Of a stretch of DNA of 58,444 nt, positions 1-6,925 are shown in pieces; within the stretch, counting starts at the first letter, position 1, and every line of letters begins with the position of its first letter. Both the position numbers and the translations under genes were made by a program. Source of the DNA: Candidatus Omnitrophota bacterium (lineage in GTDB: Bacteria; Omnitrophota; Gorgyraeia; Velamenicoccales; Velamenicoccaceae); the NCBI GenBank assembly GCA_016235185.1, contig JACRLT010000021.1, forward strand, positions 1-58,444, given 5' to 3'. A model generated the notes under the pieces. The model made no database searches. It was not told the origin of the DNA and saw nothing but the letters and a program-made list of their open reading frames with translations.

Positions 1-1200
1 ATCTGTCTTCTGATACTTAATGCTCACAAAAGAAAAATCCTGCGGTTTTCCTTCCTTGGACCGCAGGCTCAAAACCCCTTTCATTTGCTCGCCGTCCAGT
101 TCGCCGCGCCATAACGCCATGCCTTGCGCGGATGTCTGCATCGTTTCCCAAACCAGGCGGTTATCATCTTTGGTAACAGAATAATTTGAAGATGAATACC
201 CGTTTAAATTCATATTTTCTGATGCCATCTTCCCATGATAAAAAGTTATGCGGTCTATTGCCTGGAAAGGCGTGCCGGCAACAAATTTCACCTGCCACGT
301 AATGCCGTCAAGCCCTGCAACCTCAACCACTTCCGAACCCGCATTGGAAACCCGTTCCAATGCGGGTTTGGAACTCTCCTCCTTGTGCTGTGGAACAGCA
401 CCGTGTATCTTTAAACTCGCGCTCCTTTTCACAGCCCTGTTCGCATATAAAAGGACAGAACCTGCAATAACCACAAGGATAACCCCCGAAACTAAAGAAA
501 TAGCTAACCTGTACGGCCTTTTTTTTTTTTTTTTTTTGGATACTTTCAAAACAGATACTTCTCCTATACGTTCGTTTATCCTCTTGCCGAATTCATCGCA
601 ACCGAGAAAAACCCTTCTGCTTAACTCCTTATGAAGGGCCTTATTTTCCTCAATACAATCTTCTTTCAAATAATCTTCATAAGTACCGCTTTTTAAATAC
701 CCAAAAACCTCCCTGACCTCATCATCCAGGCCTATGCGATACAAAGCCTCCTGGGCGCGGCCGGTAAATAATAGGTAACTTGAATAAGGATAATCAGCCG
801 GGTCAGCCGCCATGCCAAGAAGTTTTGGGTTAAGATGGATATAGCGGGTCAGTTTTAAAAGATACGGCTCTTTTTCAATAATGACAGCCCTGAACCTGCC
901 GCGGAACAAATGCCCCTGACGGTTATATTTTTTATTATAATATTTTGTGTAGGAAGACGTGATGTTATGCATGATATCCGATAAAGTCGTTTCCGGCCTT
1001 GTCTCAACCAGCATATGTATGTGGTTTGGCAGGAGAGCAAAGGCAAATAATTTAAACCCATGCTGGTTTTTATATTTCGTTAGGAGCTCTTCGTACATAA
1101 GGTAATCCTCTTTTTCTTTAAAAAGATCTTGACCCTGCATCACCTTGCTTGTTACGTAATATAACGCTCCTTCTAAATATACCCTGGGTGCCCTTGGCAT
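1..1200 (-). CDS. RAYT (REP-associated Y1) transposase fused through a TM segment to an ETMQ domain; partial
   Basis: The frame opens at the ATG at 1200 (MPRAPRVYLEG) and stays open for 400 codons to base 1, so the 3' end is cut by the window. Residues 1-210 are a Y1 HUH transposase: His-x-His in LPNHIHMLVE, a candidate catalytic Tyr in SYTKYYN, then GHLFRGRFRA and LTRYIHLNP. A 19-A run (complement of 519-537) encodes six Lys at about residues 222-227, followed by one hydrophobic membrane segment (about 231-250). Residues from about 297 (TWQVKF, NYSVT, WETMQ, GELDG, QDFSFVS) match the secreted proteins at 45117 and 45755. The linker carries an in-frame pair of REP palindromes. RAYTs are normally stand-alone; I know of no such fusion. 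The homopolymer must be exactly right for the fusion frame to hold, so a base-calling slip is the main alternative. Confidence 0.8.
   Translation of the reverse strand, partial: MPRAPRVYLEGALYYVTSKVMQGQDLFKEKEDYLMYEELLTKYKNQHGFKLFAFALLPNHIHMLVETRPETTLSDIMHNITSSYTKYYNKKYNRQGHLFRGRFRAVIIEKEPYLLKLTRYIHLNPKLLGMAADPADYPYSSYLLFTGRAQEALYRIGLDDEVREVFGYLKSGTYEDYLKEDCIEENKALHKELSRRVFLGCDEFGKRINERIGEVSVLKVSKKKKKKRPYRLAISLVSGVILVVIAGSVLLYANRAVKRSASLKIHGAVPQHKEESSKPALERVSNAGSEVVEVAGLDGITWQVKFVAGTPFQAIDRITFYHGKMASENMNLNGYSSSNYSVTKDDNRLVWETMQTSAQGMALWRGELDGEQMKGVLSLRSKEGKPQDFSFVSIKYQKTD
331..373. repeat. Inverted pair of REP palindromes (BIME-like) inside the RAYT fusion gene
   Basis: TTCCGAACCCGCATTGGAA (331-349) and its near reverse complement TTCCAATGCGGGTTTGGAA (355-373) are separated by 5 nt. 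They match the palindromes flanking the second RAYT at 9730 and 10416 (consensus TTCCRAWCCCGCATYGGAA). Here the pair is translated in frame as part of the linker between the membrane segment and the ETMQ domain. Confidence 0.85.
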
Positions 1201-1206
1201 GTTTTT

Positions 1207-1290
1207 AGTTTGTCAGTTTGCCAGTTAACCTGTTTACCGGTTTTAAAGTTTTTTAACTGGCAACCGGCTAACTGGCTAACCGGCTAACTC
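1207..1290. repeat. Inverted pair of degenerate 8-bp tandem arrays
   Basis: Units AGTTTGTC, AGTTTGCC, AGTTAACC, TGTTTACC occupy 1207-1238. AACTGGCA, ACCGGCTA, ACTGGCTA, ACCGGCTA occupy 1255-1286. The second array is the complement of the first, so the 84-nt region can fold back. It lies just upstream of the RAYT start codon at 1200. Confidence 0.75.
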
Positions 1291-1296
1291 GTTTTA

Positions 1297-1322
1297 CCTG
1301 GCACTCTCCTGTTTGTGCCAGG
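1297..1322. repeat. Hairpin, 8-bp stem
   Basis: CCTGGCAC (1297-1304) pairs perfectly with GTGCCAGG (1315-1322) around a 10-nt loop. There is no T-tract, so it looks like a palindromic unit rather than a terminator. Confidence 0.55.
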
Positions 1323-1342
1323 CACTTCAGCACAGGCGTAAA

Positions 1343-1372
1343 AAAAATCCCAGGCAAATGCCTGAGATTTTT
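1343..1372. terminator. Candidate bidirectional terminator hairpin
   Basis: The arms AAAAATCCCAGGCA (1343-1356) and TGCCTGAGATTTTT (1359-1372) pair with one mismatch, with an A-run on the left and a T-run on the right. It sits between the 58-residue membrane gene (ending 1653) and the RAYT gene (starting 1200), where a transcript could end. Confidence 0.5.
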
Positions 1373-1399
1373 CATCTCTTAGTTTCGGCAGCTTGCCTG

Positions 1400-1421
1400 T
1401 CCGCCACTGATCATTGGCGGA
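1400..1421. repeat. TCCGCCA/TGGCGGA hairpin core
   Basis: TCCGCCA and TGGCGGA are separated by a short loop. The same core occurs in the B2 element near 55215-55239 and inside each 51-bp repeat of the HD-GYP gene. A CTGT/ACAG helix with an asymmetric GCAT bulge lies outside the core, as in B1. Confidence 0.5.
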
Positions 1422-1460
1422 TGCACAGCTTTGCGCCCCAAGGTTTCCCTATGGTTTGCC

Positions 1461-1509
1461 CCCGCCACTATCACATAGCGGGCCCGCCTAAGTTTTAGTG
1501 GCGGGTTTT
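1461..1509 (+). terminator. GC-rich hairpin followed by TTTT
   Basis: CCCGCCACTA (1461-1470) pairs with TAGTGGCGGG (1496-1505) and is followed by TTTTC. The loop holds a second palindrome, GCGGGCCCGC (1478-1487). It could terminate plus-strand transcription or be another palindromic unit. I see no gene between 1510 and 1652, only AT-rich sequence. Confidence 0.45.
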
Positions 1510-1652
1510 CGATCTCCAATACTCTGTTTCTTGATAACAAATATAACATCAATTTGTTATTTTTTCAATACCTCCAAAAAAACTATAAAATATCTACACC
1601 TTATCTCTTTTACTTCTAGTTACTTATAAAATATTAGCGATGCTAAAAAATC

Positions 1653-1829
1653 TTACTTCTTTTCGATCAGGCTAAGCGCAATGGAAAGCAAAAAACAAAC
1701 ACCGGCAAACTGCAATATGGCGCCGGCTTCTAAATCAGCCGGAGGTAGAGGAATCATTGTAATCCTTGAAATTATACCAACGATCATACTGATGATACCA
1801 ACAATTAATATTATTTTGCCTGGCTTCAT
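1653..1829 (-). CDS. Small membrane protein, 58 residues
   Basis: This ORF runs from the ATG at 1829 to the TAA at 1653. A strong Shine-Dalgarno (AAGGAGG, seven nt before the ATG) supports it. The protein begins MKPGKIILIVGII, has a hydrophobic segment at about residues 5-20, a Pro/acidic turn (IPLPPADLE, residues 26-34), a second hydrophobic segment at about 36-55, and ends in EKK. It is therefore a two-TM hairpin protein with a charged C-terminus. I recognise no family. It follows the WecA-like gene, separated from it by the B1 element, which would lie in its 5' leader. Confidence 0.7.
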   Translation of the reverse strand: MKPGKIILIVGIISMIVGIISRITMIPLPPADLEAGAILQFAGVCFLLSIALSLIEKK

Positions 1830-1870
1830 CTACTACCTCCTTGATTTTGTAAATGTTAGGTATTTTACCC

Positions 1871-1958
1871 TGCAAAATCAACTCCGCAGCCTATCCCCAC
1901 TGTTTCGTTTTGCTTTCGCAAAGCGAAACAAAACGGTGGGGATGCATAGGCAAGGAGT
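1871..1958 (-). repeat. Structured intergenic element B1
   Basis: An outer helix ACTCC (1881-1885)/GGAGT (1954-1958) encloses GCCTAT (1889-1894)/ATAGGC (1946-1951). A 4-nt ATGC bulge follows, then a long hairpin (CCCCAC at 1895 with GTGGGG ending 1941, extending to a CGC loop). The flank TGCAAAATCAACTCCGCAGC (1871-1890) matches B2 (55188-55207) at 17 of 20 positions, while the inner helices differ in sequence but keep the pairing. Strand is given as that of the downstream gene. Confidence 0.6.
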
Positions 1959-2025
1959 CAATTTCCATTATGTTTTTATATTAAGCTTAATGTTGAGGAA
2001 AATCAATGATAATTTAAAAAAAATA

Positions 2026-3096
2026 TCATATTCCCTGGCGCTCGCGCACTTCTTGCTCTTTACGAAGCCTCCTGCCTAAGACCATTAAAACCGCTATCAA
2101 GCCGAACATGATGCCACCTTTTAATATAGTCAAGGCGCCAAAGACAGCCCTGTCGCTTTTAGCGATAATGATCGCGCTAATACCCATAGAAATATTAACT
2201 GCAACAATAAAAAGTGCAGCACCATGCTGATGTAACCCCAAGTCCATGAGATAATGGTGGAAATGGTCCCTTCCGGCATATTCAAGCCATTGGACGATGT
2301 TACGTATTTTCTTTTCCTTATAACGCATGATGGTAGTAAAAGTCATATCAAAAATAGGAACGCCTAAAATAAGTATAGGCACTGTGATCTTAATGATATT
2401 GTCTTGGGCCCAAGAACCCAACAAAGCCACGCCCGAGATCAAAAACCCGATGAACATGCTTCCGCCATCCCCCAAAAACATCTTCTCCTTTTTAAAATTG
2501 CCGGGAATAAAACCCAGACATGCGCCGATAAGGGCCAAGGGAAGAAAAACAAGGTATTTTTGGCCTGTCCAGAAAAGGACTATAAAAAAGAATAATGAAG
2601 AAAAAATGGCGATACCGCTGCATAAGCCATCAATGCCATCGAGATAGTTAAAGGCGTTAGTTATCCCGAGTATCCAAAAAAGCGTAATGACAACTTCTCC
2701 GGCGTCGCCCCATAAATTGTTCGGCAAAAATTCAATACGTATCCCGGAAGCCATTATGATGACGGCTGCTACCAGCTGGACAGTCAGCCGCAATCTAGCC
2801 GTTAGCCTTCTTTTGTCATCAATAAGGCTGACAACAAAAATGAGGGTCGACGCTGATAATAAGGCCGAGGTTGGCCCATCAAGCTTCTGGACGAACAGAA
2901 GGACCGGCAGCATCCCGACAATAACACCCAGATACACGGCAACGCCGCCCAAAAGAGGAACTGGAGTTTTCTGGAGCTTACGCACTTCAGGATGGTCTAC
3001 GATATTCCATTTTAATGCGAACTTTCTCAAGATAGGAGCGGTTAAAAAAGAGATCAAAAAAGACAATAAAAGCGGAAAGATTATCCGGGTAGGCAT
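2026..3096 (-). CDS. Undecaprenyl-phosphate sugar-1-phosphate transferase (WecA/TagO/MraY superfamily)
   Basis: A 356-residue polytopic membrane protein that would transfer a sugar-1-phosphate from a UDP-sugar to undecaprenyl phosphate on the cytoplasmic face, starting lipid-linked glycan assembly. Family signatures are visible: DHPEVRK with P-x-P-LLGG (residues 34-51), the Asp pair in SLIDDKRRL (93-94), NAFNYLDGIDGL (147-158), FLGDGGSMF (around Asp210) and the His cluster in GRDHFHHYLMDLG near 270. About ten hydrophobic segments are seen. The gene abuts the PIG-L gene upstream (3099). The sugar substrate cannot be read from sequence. Confidence 0.9.
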   Translation of the reverse strand: MPTRIIFPLLLSFLISFLTAPILRKFALKWNIVDHPEVRKLQKTPVPLLGGVAVYLGVIVGMLPVLLFVQKLDGPTSALLSASTLIFVVSLIDDKRRLTARLRLTVQLVAAVIIMASGIRIEFLPNNLWGDAGEVVITLFWILGITNAFNYLDGIDGLCSGIAIFSSLFFFIVLFWTGQKYLVFLPLALIGACLGFIPGNFKKEKMFLGDGGSMFIGFLISGVALLGSWAQDNIIKITVPILILGVPIFDMTFTTIMRYKEKKIRNIVQWLEYAGRDHFHHYLMDLGLHQHGAALFIVAVNISMGISAIIIAKSDRAVFGALTILKGGIMFGLIAVLMVLGRRLRKEQEVRERQGI

Positions 3097-3098
3097 AT

Positions 3099-3713
3099 TT
3101 ATATTTCCTTTAGTATCCTCAAGGCTTTAAATCCTTCGGCGTATTTCACCCTGCCCTGATACCCCCTGAAAACAGCGCAAGACTTAACACTCTCCAAGAT
3201 GCTCAAGTTTTCCACGCGTGTGCGGTGCACCTGCGAACAATGAAGTTTTAAAAGCTGGAGTTTCTTATCCATGACTTTGGATATATCCACAAAGACATCG
3301 GGTTCAAAGTGCTGTGTCGTAGGAACTTCATAAAAAAGGACTTCGCGGATATAGCGCGTTGCAGAAAGCGCCGCGTGGGCTAGCGCCCTATGGTCCTGGT
3401 GTATGTCTGCTACATAATTAAACAATACCGTCTCTGGTCTTACCTCTCGGATAACCTTCTCTATGGAAGTTATAACTGTCCGGTCGCGAGGCACTTCTGT
3501 ATCAATATAGCCGCCCCAAAATACCTTTTTGACCTTCATATATTGGGCGGCCTTTTCTTGTTCGCACCTGCGCAATTCAGGCTTGCCGCCTATCTCGCCT
3601 TTAGTCAAAACCAACATATAGACTTTTTTACCGCTCTGCGAGTATTTTATCAATGTCCCGCCGCAGCCAAACTCAATATCATCCGGGTGCGCCCCAATTG
3701 CAAGTATATTCAT
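3099..3713 (-). CDS. PIG-L/LmbE-family zinc N-deacetylase
   Basis: A 204-residue protein with AHPDDIEFGCGG at residues 8-19 and the second metal motif in ADIHQDHRALAHAA near 100-113, the zinc site of the PIG-L/BshB/MshB family. Such enzymes remove acetyl from N-acetylglucosaminyl groups. In this setting (directly before the WecA-like gene, 2-nt gap) the substrate is probably a nucleotide sugar or lipid-linked GlcNAc of the polysaccharide, which is inference. Length is normal for the family and no signal peptide is seen, so it is cytoplasmic. Confidence 0.88.
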   Translation of the reverse strand: MNILAIGAHPDDIEFGCGGTLIKYSQSGKKVYMLVLTKGEIGGKPELRRCEQEKAAQYMKVKKVFWGGYIDTEVPRDRTVITSIEKVIREVRPETVLFNYVADIHQDHRALAHAALSATRYIREVLFYEVPTTQHFEPDVFVDISKVMDKKLQLLKLHCSQVHRTRVENLSILESVKSCAVFRGYQGRVKYAEGFKALRILKEI

Positions 3714-3714
3714 A

Positions 3715-4533
3715 TTAAACTCCCAAGCTCGCTATGACATCCTGCACGGTATTGTCATCAATGACTGAAACGTTATTATTAAAACCCGACAACAAACTCA
3801 TGTCACATATCTGATTGATCCTGCGCGGAATGCCGCCGGAATTTTGGAACACGACTTCAACTGCCTCGTCCGTAAAGAGTTGCGGATTTTTAGAACCGGC
3901 GACTTCCAATCTGTGCTCGATATATTTCTTGGTGTCTTGCAGGTCAAAAGGGCTTAAGTGATAGCCTAAGGCTATCCTCTGGGCAAAAGGCTTGTGTTTC
4001 CTTACTTTCTCCATCAGTTCAGACTGTCCCATCAGGATAAGCGTCAAAAGAAACCTATCCTCTGTCTGAAAGTTCAAAAGCAAGCGCAGTTCTTCAAAGA
4101 TATCGTCATCGCGTATCATGTGAGCTTCATCGATAATGACAAGGGTCTCCTTGCCGTCACGGAAATTATTGACAAGGACTTCTTCAATACGCTGCAAAAA
4201 CGTATCAGCGGACATCTCGTTCAGTTTTTCGGAGAGTTCTGTGACACCGAGCTGGCGCGCTATGGACCGCAATAGTTCGACGCTCTTCAAATACGGATTA
4301 TTGATGATGGCGACCCTGTAAATATTTTTATTCAGCTGGTTTAAAAGGGCACGGCCCAAAACGGTCTTGCCGCAGCCGAAAATACCGGTAAGCATGGCAG
4401 CGCCCTTCTTCTGCTCCACTACATACAACAGCCGAAAAAGCGCTTCTTCGTGTTCCTTGGAATGATATAAAAACTTCGGGTTAGGGGTATTTTCAAAGGG
4501 AAACTCCTCAAGGCCCCAATACTCTTTATACAT
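3715..4533 (-). CDS. ExeA/GspA-like AAA ATPase (exopolysaccharide-cluster type)
   Basis: 272 residues. The N-terminus MYKEYWGLEEFPFENTPNPKF is typical of the ExeA-like family. Walker A is GIFGCGKT (50-57) and Walker B is LVIIDEAHM near 130-138, with GGIPRRIN near the C-terminal sensor/lid. Members are found with type II secretion (ExeA) and in exosortase/polysaccharide operons. No exosortase is seen here, so a role in the glycan pathway is inferred from position. It overlaps the WbqC-like gene by 8 nt. A second ExeA-like ATPase lies at 54292. Confidence 0.85.
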   Translation of the reverse strand: MYKEYWGLEEFPFENTPNPKFLYHSKEHEEALFRLLYVVEQKKGAAMLTGIFGCGKTVLGRALLNQLNKNIYRVAIINNPYLKSVELLRSIARQLGVTELSEKLNEMSADTFLQRIEEVLVNNFRDGKETLVIIDEAHMIRDDDIFEELRLLLNFQTEDRFLLTLILMGQSELMEKVRKHKPFAQRIALGYHLSPFDLQDTKKYIEHRLEVAGSKNPQLFTDEAVEVVFQNSGGIPRRINQICDMSLLSGFNNNVSVIDDNTVQDVIASLGV

Positions 4534-5227
4534 TATTTTTCCCTCCTCTGATAATGCCCAGGCTTCGCTCTCCCTCGTTAAACATCAGATCAACGACGGA
4601 CATATAGGGTATGAAATCTTCTTTTTCTTTTAAAAATTGCTGCCGGTAAACAGGATGAACGAAATCCTGATAACGCAGCCCTATATTACTTTCTGAAAAT
4701 TTATTTTCTTCTAAATAATCCCTGCCGCCTGCGCCTGAAAGATATACGTCAGCTTTTAATTTTTTCCCTATGTTTATTATCCTCTGCGTCTTTTCTCCTC
4801 CGGCATTAAGCTCTGATTCAAAATATACGGGTTTCTTGATAGCTAAACTTTCGAGTAAAAACTCAATAATGGCGACGTTCAGGCCGCAAAGCCTATCCCA
4901 TTCTTTTTTATAGAGCGATTCGAAAAAAGAAAAATACTTATCAAAATGCTCTGCATGAGAATACCAACTTTTAAGGCTTTTTAAGTGCTGTGTTCTCCAA
5001 TCCCGGGAATTGTCTATACGCACATCCCGGATCTTATCGCCGCGATAGAATTTTACCGGCACAGTCAACCAGATCCAGCCGTCCTTAGTGCGGACCTTAT
5101 TACGGTTCTGATATTCCCTGTGTTTGTACTGGACGTCATCTAAAAAAACAAACGCATCGCTCTTGTCTATCTTATCAAAGAACCCGAGCCACGGCAGGTA
5201 TTGAGGCTGATGTACCGAATATATCAT
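4526..5227 (-). CDS. WbqC-like family protein
   Basis: 233 residues beginning MIYSVHQPQYLPWLGFFDKI, the hallmark of the WbqC family (HQPxYxPxxGFFxKI), followed by DDVQYKHREYQNRNKVR. WbqC proteins are found in O-antigen and capsule clusters, often near aminotransferases and methyltransferases, and are thought to act in the synthesis or transfer of modified sugars. The exact reaction is not known to me. No signal peptide or TM is seen. It overlaps the ExeA-like gene downstream and is separated from the gene upstream by a 6-bp-repeat hairpin. Confidence 0.85.
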   Translation of the reverse strand: MIYSVHQPQYLPWLGFFDKIDKSDAFVFLDDVQYKHREYQNRNKVRTKDGWIWLTVPVKFYRGDKIRDVRIDNSRDWRTQHLKSLKSWYSHAEHFDKYFSFFESLYKKEWDRLCGLNVAIIEFLLESLAIKKPVYFESELNAGGEKTQRIINIGKKLKADVYLSGAGGRDYLEENKFSESNIGLRYQDFVHPVYRQQFLKEKEDFIPYMSVVDLMFNEGERSLGIIRGGKNNV

Positions 5228-5266
5228 AACTTATTATACCTCAATGTAAAAGATAATTTTAAATAT

Positions 5267-5317
5267 TTAAGGTTAAGGCTAAGAAATTCTAAACCTTAAC
5301 CTTGACCTCAACCTTAT
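5267..5317. repeat. Inverted pair of 6-bp degenerate repeats; hairpin
   Basis: AAGGTTAAGG (5269-5278) pairs perfectly with CCTTAACCTT (5294-5303). The right side continues as a 6-bp repeat (CCTTAA, CCTTGA, CCTCAA, CCTTA). It lies between the stop at 5314 and the start at 5227 and could act as an intergenic terminator or attenuator. Confidence 0.55.
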
Positions 5318-6834
5318 ATTTTATTTTTTTCTACAAATATAGGGTTCGTCACGACCAACTGACTGCCGTTCCTTATCTCGATCCGGTAAAAACTCATGCC
5401 TCCCGGTGCCCCATCATCTTCATAGGTTACATCCAAGGGCGCGTTAGACTCAAATACTTTGATAACCTTGCCGTTTCTAACCAGCTTTACCTGAACTTGC
5501 GATGGAGAAACATCAAGAGACTTAAAATCTCCATTAATATGTATGGCCGGAGAGCCGGCAACTTCGATCTTTTCGCCGACTTTAGCTGTCTTGCCGGTAA
5601 CAGTATCCTCTACGCTGAATTGCTCCAGGAAAAACTTATTTTTTTCTGCGCCGCGGGAGACATAAACTCGGCCTCTGCGCAAAGCATCCAGAACGGAGAT
5701 AGGATTCAATACATCCAACAATAGATATATCTGCAGGTCATCGAGCGCCTTATTAAAATCAGCCACTGTGCCGTGATCAAAAGCAAGGCCTGCTATGGCC
5801 CAGGACGGACTGCTCCTTTTACCGTCGCAATAAGCGCTCAAAAGATAATCCCACTCTCCTCCCGGTTTGCCAACCTCCTCATACCCTTCATAAAAAACCG
5901 AATAGCCCGTATAATCTTTTGTCTTCCAAAGATCATCCACGTGCGCCCATGTCTCGATCTTGATATCTCCTTGGCGGCTGATATTTTTAGCCTCGGGGTG
6001 CGCCCAAAATGCAAGCGCCCCTTTTTTGTTACAATAATCTATCAGCATCTGGTAAGGCCTTGCGCCAAAATCAGCATATTGATGAAATACGAATAAAGGC
6101 GAAGCCAGATTATTCAATAGAAAAAGCAAACCTAATATGAGCATGCTCCAGCCGGCCGCACGCCATTTAAAAGAATAAGAACCAAACACATGTCCGGAAT
6201 CATCTGTATAGCTAAATTCTTTTTTCCTTAAAAAGATCACGCCTAAAAAAAGCGCCAAAACCGGCCAAAAAAGTAAAAGATGCTTGGCAACAAACTTTTT
6301 AGGTAGGGTTGCATTGGATAATACCGGTAAATTTTTATAATCCTGCGGCCCGGTTAGGCCAAAGACAAGAATGTGCTTATGCCAATCGCTTATCTTTAAG
6401 TTCCTATACAGCGGGCTGCCGCTCCAATGATAATATGCAGCCACCTCCAGTCCGGGTAATATTACCATATCAGGATTTTTATTGGATTCTAACTTAATTA
6501 ATTTCAAATAGTTATCAACACCATACTTAAAAACAGAATTCATCTCTACTGTCTTTTTTATCAAATTCCTGAAAGGCCAGAGCCCATACTCCCACTTCAT
6601 AAAATCGCGGTCCGTGATAATAACGACCTTTATATTTTTTGCGCGGGCAGCCTTGACCACATCCTCAACTGTCAAATTGCCATCGCTTAAGGTTGTCGCA
6701 ATGTGTATTGCCGCAGGCTCCCAGTGTTCTTCGGCACCAGCACTCTTCAGACAGAAAACAGATGACAGATAACAGAGAACAGATAAATAAAAAAACAAAA
6801 AAACAAAAAAATTATAAGATAATTTTAGTTTCAA
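5314..6834 (-). CDS. Membrane-anchored PHP-like metal-dependent hydrolase
   Basis: 506 residues. The start appears to be TTG at 6834. A hydrophobic N-terminus (FFVFLFFYLSVLCYLSSVFCL) acts as signal peptide and is encoded by a 7-bp degenerate repeat array. Residues about 38-80 resemble the first PHP motif (AIHIATTLSDGNLTVEDVV, then VVIITDRDF), but the canonical HxH is reduced to one His. Later PHP-like pieces are ILPGLEVAAYYHW and ALAFWAHPEAKN. Two TM segments lie in the middle (around 190-208 and 228-248). The C-terminal third looks beta-rich and extracytoplasmic. Substrate is unknown; the divergent PHP motif makes catalysis uncertain. Confidence 0.65.
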   Translation of the reverse strand: MKLKLSYNFFVFLFFYLSVLCYLSSVFCLKSAGAEEHWEPAAIHIATTLSDGNLTVEDVVKAARAKNIKVVIITDRDFMKWEYGLWPFRNLIKKTVEMNSVFKYGVDNYLKLIKLESNKNPDMVILPGLEVAAYYHWSGSPLYRNLKISDWHKHILVFGLTGPQDYKNLPVLSNATLPKKFVAKHLLLFWPVLALFLGVIFLRKKEFSYTDDSGHVFGSYSFKWRAAGWSMLILGLLFLLNNLASPLFVFHQYADFGARPYQMLIDYCNKKGALAFWAHPEAKNISRQGDIKIETWAHVDDLWKTKDYTGYSVFYEGYEEVGKPGGEWDYLLSAYCDGKRSSPSWAIAGLAFDHGTVADFNKALDDLQIYLLLDVLNPISVLDALRRGRVYVSRGAEKNKFFLEQFSVEDTVTGKTAKVGEKIEVAGSPAIHINGDFKSLDVSPSQVQVKLVRNGKVIKVFESNAPLDVTYEDDGAPGGMSFYRIEIRNGSQLVVTNPIFVEKNKI

Positions 6835-6925
6835 TTTTTTTCCATTTTTTGATTCTACGTTCTCAACCCTTTAACTTCTGTCCTCTGTCTTCTGTCTTCT
6901 GTCTTCTGACTTCTGTTCTCTGTTT
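6751..6925. repeat. Inverted pair of 7-bp degenerate tandem arrays
   Basis: ACAGAAA/ACAGATG/ACAGATA/ACAGAGA units at 6751-6785 face TGTCCTC/TGTCTTC/TGACTTC/TGTTCTC units at 6875-6925. The left array encodes the signal-peptide core of the PHP-like protein. The right array encodes the C-terminal tail (NREQKSEDRRQKTEDRS) of the upstream glycosyltransferase. Confidence 0.8.

Noticed and set aside
248-634. Plus-strand ORF of 128 codons
   Set aside because: It lies antisense to the RAYT fusion, whose frame has clear transposase and ETMQ motifs; it contains translated homopolymer Phe.
1871-1958. Integron attC-like recombination site
   Set aside because: Bulged hairpin shape is similar, but no RYYYAAC/GTTRRRY core sites and no integrase are seen.
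1681-2079. Plus-strand ORF of 132 codons
   Set aside because: It is antisense to the 58-residue membrane gene (good ribosome site on the minus strand) and to the B1 hairpin.
3715-4533. Exosortase/PEP-CTERM system
   Set aside because: ExeA-like ATPase, HprK-like and PqqD-like genes are reminiscent of such loci, but no exosortase or PEP-CTERM protein is present in the window.
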